DNA from: Laccaria trichodermophora | Lineage: Eukaryota; Basidiomycota; Agaricomycetes; Agaricales; Hydnangiaceae | Length of the DNA: 64,000 bases | Reading direction: 5' to 3' | NCBI GenBank assembly: GCA_018417955.1 | Contig: JACTVC010000004.1 | Span: 2,232,001 to 2,296,000, forward strand | In this document: positions 1 through 9,769 of the stretch, piece by piece | Layout: every line of letters begins with the position of its first letter | Numbering within the stretch: the stretch's first letter is position 1 | The notes under the pieces: generated by a model | Databases searched by the model: none | The model's input: the letters and a program-made list of their open reading frames with translations, nothing else | What the model was told of the DNA's origin: nothing | Made by a program: the position numbers and the translations under genes

Positions 1-215
1 ATCAATTACATAATAATTTTCCCAGCTCTAACAATAAAGGAATGAATGAAACAGTTGCCGTGGTGGAATGAAATGAAAAATGAAGTAATTTCTGTGAATC
101 AATGAAATGAAATGAATGAAACAGTTGCCGTGAATCAATGAAACAGAATGAATCATTTTGAATGAAATGGGTGCCGTGAATCAATGAAATTTCATTTCAT
201 TCCCTCACGGTAGCT
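1..215. repeat. A-rich imperfect tandem repeat (ATGAAATGAA / CAGTTGCCGTGAATC words)
   Basis: The first ~200 bases are built from AATGAAATGAA words and two to three copies of CAGTTGCCGTGAATCAATG, roughly 70 bp apart. Open frames here are by-products of the repeat. The words GAAATGAAATGG and CAGTTGCC also occur just inside both ends of the foldback transposon at 9608-15207, so this may be the edge of a related element running off the window. Confidence 0.55.
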
Positions 216-522
216 GATCAAGTTTTGCCACGGCAGCTGCCATAAATACATCGATGTAGAGTGCACCTACTAGTGCTGAGGCCCAGGTTCGAAATCTCAA
301 TCGACAGGGTGTTCTGCAGAAGTTCGACACTTTCCAGCAAGCATGGAACTGCTACTACGCTGCCTATAGTGAGGGTGTTGTGGAGGTGATCGGAATCCCC
401 TCTGATGCTCAACGTGCTCGAGAATATCAGAGCCTTGAGGATCAATTTCGACTTGGTGTGGCTTTGTGAATGGCAACATGATTTGTATAAGATACCTGTC
501 TAGCTCTGAGTGTTTTTTAACG
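216..522. other. No recognisable gene
   Basis: Short open frames exist on the minus strand at about 218-480, but none resembles a family I know. I see no RNA gene. A GGTTCGAAATC word at ~287 looks like a tRNA B box but has no partner A box, so I do not call it. Confidence 0.4.
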
Positions 523-772
523 GAAAAGTCCTTGACTTTGGCTCTGCATAGAAAAAGTCAACCCATAAAAAGGGTCCAAAATATCTGACTAAATTGCCTG
601 ACTCAAGACTTTACATCCGCCGTCCTTTACTTTGGCTCTGCATATTGAAAGGGTCCCAAAGATCCGACTAAATCGCCTGACTCAAGACTTTACATCTGCC
701 GTCCTTTACTTTGGCTCTGCATATTGAAAGGGTCCCAAAGATCCGACTAAATCGCCTGACTCAAGACTTTAC
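523..772 (+). repeat. 79-bp tandem repeat, about 3 units
   Basis: The phrase ACTCAAGACTTTACAT recurs at 601, 680 and 759, an exact 79-bp spacing. The units at 601 and 680 are nearly identical and contain CTTTGGCTCTGCATATTGAAAGG. A diverged copy precedes them from ~523. The last unit runs into the end of the small minus-strand reading frame at 760-1060. Confidence 0.9.
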
Positions 773-1060
773 AGCCTCCTGTATGGCCACTGCCGCCTCT
801 GCCTCCTCTGCTTCTTGTATCTCTTGAGCATGACGCTGCAGCCATCTTTTCTGGTTAATTTGATCTTTATTTGCAGCTCGGTATTTTGCGGCCGCTGCTC
901 GGTGAGTTGCACGTCTGGACCCTGCCTCCTCTGGCGTTTCATGAAGGAGGCGATGTGCTCTTAACCTGTTGGGAATAAAAAGGAACGTAAGCCAATTATT
1001 GGATCCTTCATCCTGTCTGCCACTGACTGCTGAGCTCGTAGTTGTGCCTTCTCTTTTCAA
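760..1060 (-). CDS. Hypothetical small basic/Ala-rich protein fragment
   Basis: This is a 99-codon minus-strand frame. Its centre is rich in Arg, Ala and Lys and reads like an amphipathic basic helix (RRATHRAAAAKYRAANKDQ), followed by an acidic/Ala tail (EEAEAAVAIQEA). Such small basic proteins are common near transposons in mushroom genomes, but I do not recognise a named domain. A CCCAACAG acceptor-like site inside suggests an intron near 960-1000, so the start is uncertain. It may be a decayed exon rather than a working gene. Confidence 0.3.
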
Positions 1061-1705
1061 CTCTCATGGTTTCTGGTTCCAACATGAGCGTCATCAAGGG
1101 GGAAAAGTGTGTTAACTGACTTGTAGTAGTATAGGGTATCACTAATTCGTTTGCGAATTATGTCCTTTGTCATTTTTTGGGCGCCTAGAAATTTCTTGGG
1201 GCTAAGTGGTTTAGGTCGAACATGTTCAAATATGTACTGCTTTAATACAAGATCGAGCCCTACATAGGGTTTTCGGCAGGGTTCCCCGGAAACATGTGCT
1301 CAAGTGATGAGACCAGAGCAAGGTCCCTGATTGTATAATTGCTGAAGGTTGTGGTGATTTTCCGAGCCTTTTGCGTGAATTTCTGAGCCTTTTGCGTGAA
1401 TTTCCGAGCCTTTTGCATGAATTTCCGAGCCTTTTGCATGATGATTCTAGCTGTTCTCCAAGCAGTACGCAAGAGGTGCCGTAAGGAGACAGGATTACAA
1501 CCATTAATGAGCAATGGATTCGAATTGACTTTTGAGTTGAACGACTATTTCGGAAGACTTGATGTTGTATTGCCTGCCATACCTGTTCATCTGAATGTGG
1601 TTTCCTAAAGGCATCAAATTCAATTTTTTAGAGCTCATTAAGCGTGTTTTATGAACAGTATTTTTTTCAAGGCAGATGTATTGGCATGGGATTTATGTAT
1701 ATACA
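1061..1705. other. Intergenic, 3' side of the TET/JBP-like gene
   Basis: No supported coding sequence. It holds the 21-bp tandem repeat at 1361-1440 and otherwise ordinary AT-rich sequence. If the KDZ transposon has a left terminus it should lie here, but I could not find a terminal inverted repeat matching any sequence right of 8650. Confidence 0.4.
1361..1440 (+). repeat. 21-bp tandem repeat, 4 units
   Basis: Units TCCGAGCCTTTTGCGTGAAT start at 1361, 1382, 1403 and 1424, differing by single bases (TCTGAG in unit 2, GCATG in units 3 and 4). The period is a multiple of three, so it keeps both strands open and generates spurious frames. Confidence 0.9.
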
Positions 1706-3234
1706 TTAAAGCTCATTAAGTTGAGAAAAAAGAGACAACCCCATCGCCAACCTTTGCGATGCCTTCGCCCTCTCTGCTTCTAAGTCCAGGTCTGAAAGTT
1801 GATCAAAGAAATCATTCACCTTCTGAAAACCATAGTCAACCCATCGGATGGTAGCCCCAGCGGTGTACTGCGTAAACGAATAGCGTGTTTCTCCGGGCTG
1901 AATGGGGGTGTTGGAGTGAGTGACCACGGACGAAGGGAGGAGAATTGTCGAGCCTGGGGGGAATTCTATCACCGACTTAAGTTCCCAAAGCACCAAGTGT
2001 CCTCCCTTCGTAGAATCGAAGTGGCCCAGTGAAGTGATGGCACACAAGCCATACGGCAGGTTGGCATGGTCTTTGTGACGGTAGCAGACGGTTCGTGGGC
2101 CAAGGTTATAGCAGCATGCGGCAAAGACGCTGTTGTCGAAGTTTTGATGGAGGGCTTTGTCTTGCTCCAAAAGCTGCTGGAGATGGTCGGCGTAGTAGGT
2201 ATGAAGGCGTGGGGCCCACGCTGCTAGAATTGCTGGGCTTCATTACACTTATGGCACAGACAACTCCTGATGTGCTACTCACCGGATTGATGGCCAGCGA
2301 GTCAACTGATAGCTTTATTCCTCCGAAGAGACTCCAGGGCTTCTGCCTCAGATGGTTCACAGCAAAGCATACCGGGATGTGTCTGGCCCCCACCATGCGA
2401 TATACCAACATTCCTCGCCGGGTATCTACCCCGGCGATGTTTTCTATCTTTCTTGCTGATGCACAGGCGTGGTCGTGCAGCTTCCAAAGCTTGTGATGCG
2501 GCTTCTTGAACCCCTGCAAAAGCCAAAGGATCAGTGCCCGCGCAGACCATGAACACATATTTATCAGAATCGGTGATGGGGAGGGCAGTGCTGAGCAAAG
2601 GGTTAGGATGGCTGCTGCTGACTGTTTGAGAAGCAACTCACTCTCCTTTCCAGGCGACGTATTCCATCTTGAACCGTGAATCTGGTCCGACCAGCATCTC
2701 CAGCGGGTATTCCGTCGTCGACTTAGCATCGCGCAACCCTGTGTAGCCCGTGTTGGCGATGGTAATCTTGCTGCGGTCAAAGTTGGTCTTGACTGGCTGG
2801 CGGCCTTTGATGTGGTTTCTACCGATATTCGGGCGCGGTTTGTAGTTGCGTACAGATTGGCCCTCCTTGGCCAGATTACGCTCAAACCTCCTCTTTTCCC
2901 TACGTTTAGTTTTGCTCTTGCGCTTGGCATGCGTCCTTTGGCTCGTTTGGGGAGGGGTGGCTTCAGGATTACTGGAGTTAAGGCAGGGAGAGAAATCCGG
3001 GGGGCTGCTGGTGTCGAGAACGAGGTCCTCAGGTATTTCAGACGTAGAGGAAGGTGCAAGTCTCGGGGAGGTAGCTGGCGTGGAGGGAGGCGTGGACCAA
3101 GGGGAGTTGCTGCAGAAAATAGCAATACCACCTTCGTCAAACTCCAAGCTGCTGAGGACGTGGTTGGAGAAAGAAAAATCTGGAGCACTGATGACGTGGC
3201 CATCCCATGACATTCTGAAAACATATTGAGTCAC
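1706..3234 (-). pseudogene. TET/JBP-like 2-oxoglutarate/Fe(II) dioxygenase, broken by an in-frame stop
   Basis: This is a multi-exon minus-strand gene of the TET/JBP-like family that is expanded in mushrooms and travels with KDZ transposons; the family oxidises 5-methylpyrimidines in DNA. The first clear coding exon runs about 3225-2649 (Pro/Ser-rich linker, then a Lys/Arg-rich stretch), the next from about 2610 to 2283, and the catalytic exon about 2230-1706. Visible catalytic elements are the iron-binding HxD in YRHKDHANLPYG, GGHLVLWELK, IEFPPGSTILLPSS, the distal His in THSN, and the 2OG-binding Arg in TAGATIRWV. An in-frame TGA at 2302-2304 interrupts SLRRNKAIS from LAGHQS, which the family normally reads through. 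Donor GTGAGT at 2282 and the acceptor before ~2231 restore frame (QS-A-AWAPRLH). It is divergent from the KDZ transposase, ~400 bp away. The N-terminus is uncertain: GTGAGT and TTTTCAG at ~3255-3214 suggest a further 5' exon. The gene at 60839-62844 is an apparently intact paralogue. Confidence 0.8.
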
Positions 3235-3633
3235 TTTCTAGTGCTGGCATACTGAACTCACATGTTTTGAAGGTGTGAGTTAAAGGACCTGAAGAGAACT
3301 AAACGTTAGCCAATGCAAAGAAGAAGAAAAAAGAGGTGGACTTGAGAATGCACTCCACCAGTCAATTCCCCAGGATCGGAGTATCGACCAGTAGAGGGCT
3401 ATGCCGCTCAGTTGGTGCATATTCCCCGGGATCGGAGTACATGCCTCAACCTGTGCAGCGAGAAATGTCGTCGAACAAATGGCAACGCGTAGCTTACCTG
3501 AGTCACAACGGCAACAATGCGTCTGGGTCAAGAAACTTAGAAAGAAAGTGCGAAGGCATGTAAATCACGTGGTCGTGATTCAGCAAGGACACGTGAGGCC
3601 TTGAGGGTTTTCTGATCCTAGGAAAAAACAAGG
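3235..3633. promoter_or_regulatory. Divergent intergenic region between TET/JBP-like and KDZ transposase genes
   Basis: About 400 bp between two head-to-head genes, so it should hold both promoters and perhaps a 5' exon of the oxygenase. A ~60-bp phrase is repeated: CCCCAGGATCGGAGTA at 3369 and CCCCGGGATCGGAGTA at 3423, each followed by a related sequence. I see no clear TATA box. Confidence 0.4.
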
Positions 3634-5057
3634 ATGTCGAACACTCGCCGATTCAATGCTCACTTCGCCGTAAAACCCTCTCGTCCATCGAAACATCAAC
3701 ATACTGGAACATATCACGACCGCGCTCTTTTCGAGGATGACTTCGAAGTCGTCCATGCTCGGGAGAGCCGCCTTGATTCTCGCAACCACGTTGTTGAGAC
3801 GCCTCGTTCCCCTCAAAAGGGACGTACGGCTTTGCTTGAGGGAGACTCTTGGGAGCCCATGGATGACACTGCAATAGGACTGGACCCCGACTCGGAGTGG
3901 TTCGATCTCCAGGTGGAGGTGGATGTTACTTCTGAATTCAAGATGCCTGAAGGGAAGAAGCGGAAGAGGAGTAAGATATCGGTGAGTGTGGTGGTTAAAC
4001 GTTCACACCGTTTCTCATTGATATTGCAGAAATGGCCCCATATATTTTGGAAGAACCAGTATCAAAAGTCATACCTGGACGAGCTTATCCGATGGGAGGG
4101 CAGAGGGGATTTCCGGAAAGTTGAGGCTTGTCCGGATTGTGTGGCGAGGGGGGTGAAGCCCGCGAATCTACCAGAGTTTCGCTGTCTGGACTGCTGCATG
4201 GCGGATATGATCTGTGGGTCATGTTGTGTCCGTCGCCACCGCCAGCACCCATTTCACATCATTGAGGTGGGTTATTTTGATCGTCTCCTAATCTTTGCTA
4301 CATTGACAGCTTACAGGCATGGAGTGGAACACATTTCCTCAAGACCTCCCTCAAGAAACTGGGCCTCCGCGTGCAACTCAACCACACCAGCATGCACTGC
4401 ACCTCGCCAGAGCGCTGTCATTCAGATTTGCACATTCTGCATTCCAACGGAATACATGACGTGGCGATCAACTACTGTGGCTGCGAACGCGCCATGCCAA
4501 AGCACCTGCAACTCCTTCGACGAGGGCTTTACCCAGCAAGCCAGAAAGTTCCAAAAACCTGCGCTTCCTTTTCCTTGCTCTGCCTCCTACACATCCTGTC
4601 CCTAACTTCTAAGGCATCCACCTATGACTTTTATCAAACGCTGGAGAAGATGACGGACAATGCCGGAATTTCGGTCCCAAAGTCTCATTACCAACCTTTG
4701 CTCCGAATGGTGCTGCAAATCAGGCACCTTAAGATGTTGAAGAGGGGGGGGGCTGCTCATGACGCGAAAGTGGCAGAGGACCCTCGAGGTTTGGAGCTTG
4801 TGAAGCCAGGCTCTATGGCGGTGCTCTGCCCCCATTGCCCTCGCCCCGGCATCAACCTTCTGAGTGGGTGGGAAAATGCACCAGATGGCTTAAAGTACGT
4901 GGGCTGGTTTTTTCATCACGTTGGGGAGATGGCAATGCGCCCTCAGATTCCTGCGTTCCACGAGCCAGGGCATGGCAAGGCAAGGCACCAGGAGTACTCT
5001 TGCAAGCTTTCGCCAGGAATGGGACTAACGGACGGCGAATGTCCAGAGAGGATTTGG
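3634..5057 (+). pseudogene. KDZ transposase, N-terminal half (catalytic core deleted, then split by element A)
   Basis: ATG at 3634. Exon 1 is 3634-3981 (ends KRSKIS), exon 2 is 4030-4266 and exon 3 starts at 4317; all introns are phase 0 and ~50 nt. Exon 2 carries a CxC2-like cysteine cluster (CPDC..CLDC..CGSCC..H, about 4130-4250), the zinc-binding hallmark of KDZ transposases. Exon 3 holds conserved KDZ blocks: VPKTCASF, YDFYQTLEKMTDN, RHLKMLKRGG and CPHCPRPGINL. After GWENAPDGLKY the sequence jumps to IPAFHEPGHG and TDGECPERIW, blocks normally more than 200 residues further on. The DxN, VGDLQKGERY-like and SYDIACQW-like segments with the catalytic acids are missing. Mobile element A then interrupts the gene at the codons for ERIW. 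The rest continues at 6829. The product cannot catalyse transposition. Confidence 0.88.
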
Positions 5058-5436
5058 CAGTACTTTACCCTCCCCCATGAGTTTCGGCGGACTCCGACGG
5101 ACTCCCATAGAATGTCGGAATTCCATCCGGAGTCCGCCGGAATGGTAGGAATCTCAAATTCCAGTGGATTCCGCCGGATTCTGAATGGAATTCCAATGGA
5201 TTCCGCTGGATTCTGAATGGAGTTCCAATGGATTCCGCCGGAATCTGAATGGAATTCCAGAAGACTGATTAGTGCTGATCAGAACTGAGGTAGAGGTCAG
5301 GTGACTTGAGCTGTATTTATTGAAGTCAGAAATTCAAACCTCCTTATAAAATTCACAAATTCACAAGTGATTTAGATCAAATAATGATGTATTTCAATTA
5401 TAATACAAAATATATTTAACTACATACAGTGTATAC

Positions 5437-5830
5437 TAGAGAGGGAGGGGATGGGCAAGGAAGGGGCAGGAAATGAGGAGGGAAGGGGGAAGGGAAAAGG
5501 GAAAAGGAAGAGGGGGGAAGGGAAAAGGGAAAAGGAAGGGGGGAAGGGAAAAGGGAAAAGGAAGGGGGGAAGGGAAAAGGGAAAAGAAAGGGGGGAAGGT
5601 AAAAGGGTAAAGGAAGGGGGGGGGCAAAAGAAATAGGGGATTGACAAGGGAAGGGGAAGGGAAAAGGGAAGGGGGATGGAAAAGGGAAGGGGGAGGGAAA
5701 AGGGAAGGGAGAGGGAAGAGGGAGGGGAGGGACAGGGAAGGGGGAGGACAAAGGAAGGGGGAGGGAAAAGGAATGGGGAGGGAATAGGAAGGAGGAGGGA
5801 ATAGGAAGGGGGGAGGGAAAAGGGAGGGGG
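5437..5830 (+). repeat. Polypurine tract of element A
   Basis: About 400 bp in which the plus strand is almost entirely A and G (words GGGAAAAGGGAAAAGGAAGG and AGGGGGAGGG). Open frames across it on both strands are low-complexity artefacts. Strong purine asymmetry of this length can form triplex (H-DNA) structures. Confidence 0.9.
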
Positions 5831-6205
5831 CTCGTCGTCGTCCGTTGACGTGTCGCCGTCGTCCTCGTCGTCGTCGTCGTCCGTCGTCGTCCTCGTCGTC
5901 CGTTGACGAGTCGTCGTCGTCTGTCGTCGTCGTCGTCCGTTGACGAGTCGTCCTCGTCGTCGCTGATGTGTCGTGCGTGGTCGTCGTGTGTTGACGTGAC
6001 CCGTCGTCGTCGTCCGTCGTCGTCGTTGTGCGTTGACGCGTCGTCCGTCGTCGTCGTGCGTTGACGTGTCGTCGTCCTCGTCGTGCGTTGACGTGTCGTC
6101 GTCCGTCGTCGTGTGGCCGGCCTCGTCGTTGCTGACGTGTCGTCGTCCGTCGTCGTCGTCGTGTCGTCGTGTCGTCGTCCATCGTCGTCGTTGTTGTCCG
6201 CTGGC
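5831..6205 (+). repeat. GTC/CGTC triplet tract of element A
   Basis: Degenerate (GTC)n with interspersed CGTTGACGTGTCGTCGTC phrases. Long open frames on both strands (Asp/Thr/Arg-rich on minus, Ser/Val-rich on plus) come from the triplet period and are not credible proteins. The same module recurs in elements B, D and E. Confidence 0.85.
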
Positions 6206-6407
6206 GTGGGCGTGGTCGGCGGTGACCGAGCTGGTCGCGGTGACGGTGGTGGTGGTTGTGGTTCAGGTGGTGGTTGTGGTTCAGGTTGTGGTTGTGGTTG
6301 ACAGCAAAACGGAAATGCTGATGGTGACGCCGGCAAACGCCGCGACTCGTTTAGGAAGGTGGCCGTGAGGGTGGGTTGTATGGAATAAATGTTACTAGCA
6401 TTTTAAT

Positions 6408-6500
6408 GGCCGTATGGTGTAGCGGAAATGTTGCTGCTTGGACTTCACGTGACCTTCCCCGAGGCTAGAGTTCAATCCTTATGCATCCACTTCTTTTTTT
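6408..6500 (+). other. tRNA-like Pol III module inside element A
   Basis: GGCCGTATGGTGTAGCGG has a good A box (TGGTGTAGCGG) and AGAGTTCAATCC, ~55 nt on, a B box close to GGTTCRANTCC. It is followed by CTTCTTTTTTT, a Pol III type terminator. The T arm and acceptor pair poorly, so this is probably not a working tRNA but a tRNA-derived promoter or SINE-like unit. Element C has a similar module in the matching position (38866-38945). Confidence 0.5.
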
Positions 6501-6719
6501 ATATATTATAATAACAACAACAAATATTGGAATCCATTGGAATCTCTCGGAATCTGTTGGAATTTGAATGGAATATACTTTCCATTGGAATTCCATGGAA
6601 TCTGGTTGGAATTCCAATGGATTCCAATGGAAACTGTTCCGGGAGGCTCCCGGATTCCGACCATTTCCACCGGATTCCGTCGGATTCCATTGGAATTTCC
6701 ATGGAATTGGAAACCAGAA

Positions 6720-6737
6720 TGGCTGAGGCTCCAGCCA
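6720..6737 (+). other. Conserved subterminal hairpin (TGGCTG-6-CAGCCA) of element A
   Basis: TGGCTG, a 6-nt loop AGGCTC, then CAGCCA, ~91 bp from the GAGGTC end. Equivalent hairpins with exactly 6-nt loops sit at comparable places in elements B, C, D and E. Confidence 0.75.
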
Positions 6738-6828
6738 ACTAGTTTCCATTGGAATTCCATGGAATTCCGACATTCCGCTTGGAATCCGCCGGATTCCGCC
6801 GGAACTCATGGGGGATGGTAAAGACCTC

Positions 6829-8648
6829 GGATTTGGGCAGCTCATAATGCGCTGGGAAACGCAACGAAGACTCAAGGCCCTGGCTCACGCCACGATGTCA
6901 TTGACAACCACCTGGGCTTTTGGAATTGGTGTAAATACAGTGCCATGGGTAAGTTCTCCGCTTATTACAACTTATCTATGGCTGAATATAGTTTTAGGGA
7001 AAACTTTGATGCGCAAATATAAGATTGCTTTACGTGAGCGGAACATTCAAGTGGAGGGCCATCGAGGGCTTACAGACACTTTGCCCAAGCGTCTTGTGAA
7101 GGAATGGGAGGTAGTTTGTGAGGCGTGGGATAAGGCGCCGTATCCAAAGAAGGTGGAGAACCCATTCGTGACTGCTGGCCTATGTAAGTCCGTCCCTTGA
7201 CGATGTATGCCCTCTGCTAATCTTTTGTAGGCCTTACAGAGGCGCAAGCAAAAAAGGAGCTGGCAGAGGAGGAGAACGAAAGGCTTTTGTCTGGGGGGGA
7301 TACGGAGCATGCAACAAGCATGTCTTCATTTGTAATTCTTGGCATGGATCTTGAGGAATCACAGTAAGTCCCATGCCTTATTTATTTCATTGAAATAGTC
7401 ATTGATCTATTTACCAGGCGTCGAGTTCGTGAGGTGGCGAAGTCTCGAGCTACTGGCGGCACCTTGCTGCAGGAATCTTCTCTGACGGAGATGCGAAACA
7501 TCTTGCGGGCAAAGATTCGAAATTGGGAGAAAGTTCGCGATGTGTATATGCCAAACCTCAGACCCCTGCAGTGCCGCCAAGACCAGAGCCCATCCTTAGT
7601 CATACGTTCCCCCAACTTCTGCCCTCCGCCCCTTACCAGCCACCCAGAGGACGTTGACCTCTGGCTCCCCTCAACCATTCACCCAAATCACCGAGGATTA
7701 ACATGTACGCCTGACCTCTGCTCTGTTGAAGAGAGGCTCCATACTGCGCAGTGCAATGACACCTTGGAAAGCGTAAGGCATGTTCTGCGCGTTAAAAGTC
7801 GAATGGTGCTTTTTAAGAACAAGAATGTTCGGGGGCAAAGGGAGGGGATGCGGTCAAGGTCCATCATTGATCGCGTCCATGCTCGTGCAAGAGCTGCAGC
7901 AGAGAAATACAGACATGCGAGGCTGGCCAAGATGTGGCTTTCAGGCCCAGGGGATTGGGAGAAGGGTCTCCAGCCGCTACGCGATGCCGACATATGCGCA
8001 TATCAGGATTCGAAAGTGAAGCCTTGGGTGGGGCGAAAGGGGATCAATGAGGAGGATTCCGATGAAGAAGGCATGCAGCATCCCCCCATCAGAAATGAAG
8101 AGTCCGTCGAATCGGAAATCGACTTGCACCCAGAAATTAGACGGCGGAAAGATGGGACGGGGGATAGTCATCGGACGATTTCATGGATTTGGATGGTTGA
8201 GGGCTTTAACATGGGCAAAGAGAAGGTGGACGATGACATTCTGCATGCAGAATGGGCAAAAAGTCGCGCTCGAGCAAATCACACCTGGGAGGAAGTTCTT
8301 TTGGTTCGTGAGGAGATGAGAAGGACTTTGGAGTTTCTGGGATGGAAGGCAAGGTGGTGGGAGGAATGTTCATTGGCAAGGCAATCTGGGGACAAGGCGC
8401 TGATGGAGGGGTTACAGAGCTATGCACATGAGCAAGCAGCTCTCCAGCGAGCCCTGCAATCGAGTTTCCAAACTATTTGGAAACAACCGCTGGAGAATCC
8501 TGATGAGGGAGAGGGGGAAGATGTGGATGCTGAAGAGGCTGATGACGATGCTGACGGTGACGACGATGCTGGCAATGGGAGCAGTGATGAGGGGGAGGGG
8601 CTGGATGAGGAGGTTGGTGAGGAGGGCAGTGATGATGAGGTGTTTTAG
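6829..8648 (+). pseudogene. KDZ transposase, C-terminal half
   Basis: This continues the frame of the part before element A: AAHNALGNATKTQG, then GPGSRHDVIDNHLGFWNW, a strongly conserved KDZ block. Introns of ~50 nt lie near 6950-7000, 7187-7230 and 7364-7418 and keep the frame. The last exon (from ~7419, stop at 8646-8648) has the family C-terminus: WLPSTI, a linker with LRVKSRMVLFKN, SWIWMVEGF, DDDILHAEWAKSRARA, VREEMRRTLEFLGWKA and WW, ending in an acidic Asp/Glu/Gly tail. This half is well preserved, so the damage is recent or confined to the central deletion and the element A insertion. Confidence 0.87.
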
Positions 8649-9185
8649 GTGCATGGCGTCGACAAAAGTAACAACGACGGTGAGGGCAGGCAGTGGTGAC
8701 GACAAGGGCAGGCAATGATGACGACAAGGGTGGGCAACAGGACGATGAAGGCGCGTGACGATGACGACAAGGGCGGGCAACGACAACGACAAGGGGCGGG
8801 CAACGACAACGACAAGGGGCAGGCAACGACAACGACAAGGGGCGGGCAACGACAACGACAAGGGCAGGAAGTGAGGGTGGCATGTGATCAGATCATGGCC
8901 ACGAGGACCTCTATATAGTGTAGATAGATGGGCTAGATAGTTGCCAGCCCCAGCAATTGCTGGGTCTGATGCATCAAAGTGGTGGGCAACTGACAGTATA
9001 TGATAAAGGAATCTAGCAGCATAGGCTGGTGGTCGTGCAGATGGATGGGGGTGAGATTACACGCTAAGTTATTCACACTCACACTGATATATCGCGCGCA
9101 TCTTCGAAGAGAGGTTTGCATATAGGAACGCGTTCAGATGGTTTGCGCAGATACGGACGAGTTGGGCTCGGTTTTTCCCTTGGTC
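8649..9185. other. 3' flank of KDZ gene with a 23-bp minisatellite and a solo foldback-type terminus
   Basis: The minisatellite (about 8770-8870) repeats GGGCGGGCAACGACAACGACAAG four times at 23-bp spacing; a looser ACGACAAGGGC array precedes it. Near 8979-9005 the sequence AGTGGTGGGCA followed by TATATGATAAA matches the end of the foldback transposon that starts at 9608. A perfect palindrome CCCAGCAATTGCTGGG is at 8951-8966. No gene is seen. Confidence 0.6.
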
Positions 9186-9468
9186 CTACTCTACTGGAGA
9201 TGTCAACCCCGAGACGGACACCGGCCCAATCTCAGGTTCAATGAACGTCTCCAACACTTCCTTCAATCCATCGTCAAACGGCCTCTCCAATCGTGATGAC
9301 ATTACTGTGAAGTCATTCTGCGAAGCCGCACGGCTGTTACCCAAGCAGATATACCACAATTTGTTGCTGCTGAGGTTGCCTAGGCTGTATTCTTCGAGGA
9401 CTACAGTGTCGGATTGGTATTTCGTTTCGTTGTTGAGGCAATGGAAGTTACTGAGCGGCCTATCTGCT
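9186..9468 (-). CDS. Unknown coding exon, partial
   Basis: After an AG acceptor (ACATAGTCAAAAAAGCAG) at ~9469, an open minus-strand frame runs to TAG at 9186-9188. It encodes about 93 residues with ordinary composition, including YQSDTVVLEEYSLGNLSSN, NDFTVMSSRLERPFDDGL and EVLETFIEPEIGPVSVSG. It looks like the last exon of a real gene, but I do not recognise the family. Upstream exons would lie towards the foldback transposon inserted at 9608, so the gene may be truncated. Confidence 0.4.
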
Positions 9469-9769
9469 TTTTTGACTATGTGCGTTAACTTTTCTGTTTA
9501 TTAAGTACGGCAAAGCTAAAAAATACATCGTAGGGCTATTATAGCGTTATTGCAAATACGCCAAGTGGCCGACGACCCGGTTACGAGAAACGCTGCGTTG
9601 CTTTCATGAGTGGTGGGCACCACTTATATGATAAATACTGGGCAGTTGCCTGCACAGTCATTTATTTGCAGCCCAGTAAAAATATGAAATGAAATGGCTA
9701 GGCAAATGAAATGATATGTGTCTTATTTCATTCTGTCTACCTTATGTCATTCAACTTGGGATCCTGTCA

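Larger units (their letters stand above)
5058..6828 (+). mobile_element. Element A: modular noncoding transposon with perfect 8-bp TSD, inside the KDZ transposase
   Basis: The 8-bp target duplication GGATTTGG lies at 5050-5057 and 6829-6836. The left end reads CAGTACTTTACCCTCCCCCA and the right end, reverse-complemented, GAGGTCTTTACCATCCCCCA; both continue ATGAGTTyCGGCGGA. Deleting the element and one duplication rejoins the transposase reading frame exactly (PERIW then AAHNALGN). Order inside: GGAATTCC/TTCCGCCGGA arrays (5080-5260), an AT-rich box ending TATACTAGAGAGGG (~5385-5440), a purine tract, a GTC tract, a tRNA-like module, a second word array, and the hairpin at 6720-6737. No transposase gene is inside. 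The 8-bp duplication fits hAT or KDZ/Zisupton-type transposases; I cannot decide between them. Confidence 0.9.

Noticed and set aside
280..300. B-box-like GGTTCGAAATC as a tRNA gene
   Set aside because: No A box at a suitable distance and no acceptor stem.
2106..3224. 372-codon minus-strand frame (Ser/Pro/Arg-rich)
   Set aside because: It overlaps the TET/JBP-like exons in another frame; catalytic motifs lie in the other frames joined by introns.
5416..6336. Long minus-strand frames rich in Pro/Ser/Phe and Thr/Arg/Asp
   Set aside because: They follow the purine and GTC tracts of element A; composition and period explain the open frames on both strands.
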